A DNA stretch of 21,905 nucleotides from the NCBI GenBank assembly GCA_016292575.1, contig JAEDIH010000016.1, forward strand, positions 1 through 21,905, read 5' to 3'. This stretch comes from Clostridiaceae bacterium. Its GTDB lineage: Bacteria > Bacillota > Clostridia > Oscillospirales > Acutalibacteraceae. The notes beneath the pieces are model-generated. The model did no database searches. It was given only the letters and a program-made list of their open reading frames with translations, and had not been told where the DNA came from. Both the position numbers and the translations under genes were made by a program. How positions within the stretch are numbered: position 1 is the stretch's first letter; every line of letters starts with the position of its first letter. Positions 21,067 through 21,905 of this stretch are shown in pieces.

Positions 21067-21905
21067 TTATTCCAAATTTGCTTTGGGAAAGACGTCCTTT
21101 CTTCCCGTATTGAAAAGTTTTCTGTTGTCAAGCGCCCATTGTCTCTGAGTAAATTCGCCCTTTTCAACAGCGGAAACCGCCGCCGAAATTTCATAAACGG
21201 TTGCGTCGAGCGTGTCAAGCTGATTAAGTATCTCCGCCTCAAGGGTCATCGGGCGCACCGCCGCGCCGAACTCGGGATCGCCGTGGTGCGAGATTGCCAT
21301 ATGCTCAAGCAGAACTGCCTTTTCCTCGCTCGTTCCGAGCTGTTTTGCCTTTTCTTCAATCTCCATTGCTCCCATAACAAGGTGACCGAGAAGCTCTCCC
21401 TTCACCGAGTAGCTTTTGACCATGCCGATGTTGTTGACGTCAAATTCATCTGTTTTGCAGATATCATGGAGAACGGCTCCGGCAAAAAGAACGTCCCTGT
21501 CAACTGCGGGATAAAGCCTTGAAACCGCATCGCAAAGCTTGAGTACGGAAAGCGTGTGATAGAGAAGACCGCCGCGGATTGCGTGATGAAGCTTGAACGC
21601 CGCAGGCCAGAAAAGGAGCTTTTCCTCGTTGTCGTCAATTATTGCCGCGGTCAGCGCTCTGATTTCATCGTCTTTGATCTTTTCTATGTAACCTCTGATT
21701 TGGGAAAGCATATCCTTTCCGGAGTATTCGGCAGAGGGAACATACTGTGAAATATCGACCGCGTCCTCCTCCCGAACGTGCCTTATGCGGTCAATGCGGA
21801 ACTGATCCGTTCCGTTGAACTTTGAAAGCGTTCCTCTGACCTTGACAAAATCGCCCGTGTCATATTCTCCGTGGACGTCCTCCTTGTAATCCCACAGCTT
21901 TGCGT
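21067..21905 (-). CDS. yhaM: YhaM-type 3'-5' exoribonuclease, N-terminus beyond window
   Basis: The open frame runs off the right edge; 278 residues are visible of a family of about 310. The visible N-terminal part is an OB-fold nucleic-acid-binding domain: KLWDYKEDVHGEYDTGDFVK, then VRGTLSKFNGTDQFRIDRIR. The HD phosphohydrolase domain follows, with HHAIRGGLLYHTLSV, the metal-binding pair in VLHDICK, GHLVMGAMEI and SHHGDPEFG. Together these define the YhaM/CbfA group, which trims RNA (and possibly single-stranded DNA) 3' ends in low-GC Gram-positives. An internal ATG at 21711 would give only the HD domain and is not the true start. A small terminator follows, then the separate rsmD promoter. 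Confidence 0.9.
   Translation of the reverse strand, partial: AKLWDYKEDVHGEYDTGDFVKVRGTLSKFNGTDQFRIDRIRHVREEDAVDISQYVPSAEYSGKDMLSQIRGYIEKIKDDEIRALTAAIIDDNEEKLLFWPAAFKLHHAIRGGLLYHTLSVLKLCDAVSRLYPAVDRDVLFAGAVLHDICKTDEFDVNNIGMVKSYSVKGELLGHLVMGAMEIEEKAKQLGTSEEKAVLLEHMAISHHGDPEFGAAVRPMTLEAEILNQLDTLDATVYEISAAVSAVEKGEFTQRQWALDNRKLFNTGRKDVFPKANLE

Overview
The window looks like chromosomal DNA from a Gram-positive, low-to-mid GC anaerobe of the class Clostridia. Ruminococcaceae/Oscillospiraceae-type gut bacteria fit best. The reasons are AGGAGG-type ribosome binding sites, consensus sigma-A promoters, a T-box leader, a Zur-type Fur protein with a zinc ABC transporter, YhaM, DUF4474 and TSCPD proteins, and an rsmD-coaD-coiled-coil gene cluster. 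I see no rRNA, CRISPR array, transposase or phage gene. Species is not determinable by eye.

Left part (1-3990, all minus strand): the N-terminal part of a membrane-anchored cell-envelope protein runs off the left edge. Next comes a three-gene zinc operon transcribed zur-znuC-znuBA. Its last gene is a fusion of the ABC permease with the zinc-binding lipoprotein. A near-consensus promoter with a perfect 21-bp Fur/Zur-type palindrome lies in front of zur.

Central operon (4113-9250, plus strand), the most unusual part: a promoter and a T-box riboswitch (probable leucine specifier CUC) precede three tightly packed genes. The first is a LeuA-family protein that keeps the leucine-binding regulatory domain but has lost the catalytic metal ligands. 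The second is an 838-residue fusion of a xylose-isomerase-like TIM barrel to an AMP-forming acyl-CoA ligase. The third is an amidohydrolase-2 family metal enzyme. This set matches no pathway I know and is the best candidate for an undescribed system, perhaps a leucine-status-controlled acyl-CoA pathway.

Middle (9267-14644, minus strand): a TSCPD/TIGR03905 protein with a DUF4474 membrane-associated protein; alanine racemase (TTG start) behind an FGGY sugar kinase and a TetR regulator that has its own promoter; and a small hypothetical ORF with a strong terminator. The following 14645-15246 interval lacks convincing genes but holds a 157-bp element with long inverted arms and internal hairpins, plus a tRNA-like 3' end.

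Right part: plus-strand genes for an Rrf2 regulator with a cysteine cluster, a pyridoxal/pyridoxamine kinase and a secreted GH16 glucanase-type enzyme. Then follow minus-strand genes for YebC, a lipoprotein, a coiled-coil protein, CoaD, RsmD and a YhaM-type 3'-5' exoribonuclease cut by the right edge. These are mostly core housekeeping genes. The window therefore reads as ordinary chromosome with one unusual metabolic operon and one odd transporter fusion.
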